The notes under the pieces are model-generated. The model worked only from the letters and a program-made list of their open reading frames with translations. It ran no database searches and was not told the DNA's origin. The position numbers and the translations under genes were made by a program. A stretch of DNA of 13,094 nt from an uncultured bacterium. Lineage in GTDB: Bacteria; CAIJMQ01. The stretch is taken from contig CAIJMQ010000105.1 of the NCBI GenBank assembly GCA_903821905.1, forward strand, positions 1 to 13,094, given 5' to 3'. Positions within the stretch are counted from its first letter, which is position 1. Every line of letters begins with the position of its first letter. Shown here piece after piece: positions 12,866-13,094 of this stretch.

Positions 12866-13094
12866 TTATCTCGCATTTTCCTGATTTTTTTCTAACTGCT
12901 TTATTTTATACCATGCACCCATTGTTTCAGGATTCATATTTATCTCTTTTACATACTCTGCCTGCGCTTTAACCAAATCTCCCTCTTTTTCATATATTAA
13001 ACCCTCAAGATAATATAGACGCGGGAAATAAGGATTAATCCTGTAAATTTTATCCAATTCTTCCCTACATCTTCCAAGGTCTTCTTTCTTAAAA
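12866..13094 (-). CDS. TPR-repeat protein, C-terminal 75 residues (5' end beyond window)
   Basis: The frame is open to the window edge (FKKEDLGRCREELDKIYRINP at its visible start, reading through a TTG that should not be taken as the real start) and ends at TAA, 12868-12866. The segment PRLYYLEGLIYEKEGDLVKAQAEYVKEINMNPE fits the 34-residue tetratricopeptide repeat consensus (Leu/Gly/Tyr, Ala and Pro at the expected places), preceded by the end of another repeat (YRINP) and followed by the start of a third helix (AWYKIKQLEK). TPRs are helical scaffolds for protein-protein contact. The gene precedes the 1552-aa fusion by only 3 nt, so it is probably the preceding member of the same operon and may help assemble that membrane complex (inference). 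Location and full length cannot be judged. Confidence 0.8.
   Translation of the reverse strand, partial: FKKEDLGRCREELDKIYRINPYFPRLYYLEGLIYEKEGDLVKAQAEYVKEINMNPETMGAWYKIKQLEKNQENAR

Noticed and set aside
13055-13057. TTG as the true start of the TPR gene
   Set aside because: The frame stays open upstream to the window edge with TPR-like sequence (GRCREELDKIYRINP), so the TTG is internal.

Overview
The window reads as bacterial chromosome, AT-rich by eye, with every supportable gene on the minus strand, so transcription runs from high to low coordinates. Taxonomy is only a guess. The bacterial-type aspartyl- and histidyl-tRNA synthetases, the many short palindromic intergenic repeats, and a giant extracytoplasmic peptidase-like/FtsX fusion next to an OPT-like transporter fit an uncultured candidate phylum (Omnitrophota/Poribacteria-like or PVC-related). 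No marker here settles it.

In transcription order: (1) 13094-8204-6206 holds a tight cluster: the C-terminal end of a TPR protein, a 1552-residue membrane protein (signal peptide, M28-peptidase-like domain, beta-rich middle, three membrane segments, FtsX/MacB permease module, extra C-terminal domain), and a 661-residue OPT-superfamily-like transporter. Gaps are 3 and 12 nt, so they are probably one operon. The peptidase-like domain appears to have lost most metal ligands and the catalytic glutamate. (2) 6205-6072 is a spacer packed with hairpins. (3) 6071-3016 is hisS-aspS, overlapping by one base (stop/start TAATG). The AspRS carries the His and Gly associated with non-discriminating enzymes, which predicts Asp-tRNA(Asn) formation and a GatCAB-dependent route to Asn-tRNA(Asn). 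(4) 3015-2888 is a spacer with a long palindrome and a direct repeat. (5) 2887-639 holds four small genes of unknown function (275, 187, 67 and 182 aa); two are predicted membrane proteins, and the 187/67 aa pair is translationally coupled. (6) 638-257 is a repeat-rich intergenic stretch. (7) 256-1 is the start of a small Cys/His-rich protein that runs off the window.

The most distinctive sequence-level features are the palindromic elements. One family carries GGGACAGC near the 3' ends of three small genes; one copy supplies the last codons and stop of the 67 aa protein. A second family of micro-hairpins includes GGGAC-N3-GTCCC at both 476-488 and 6191-6203. Several elements sit at or within a base or two of stop codons (1225, 3016, 6206). 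None has a convincing U-tract, so they look more like interspersed repeats than classical terminators.

The strongest candidate for an undescribed system is the TPR / pseudo-M28-FtsX / OPT-like cluster: a putative extracytoplasmic substrate-binding or processing module joined to a mechanotransmission-type permease and a neighbouring multi-pass transporter. No ABC ATPase is visible inside the window.
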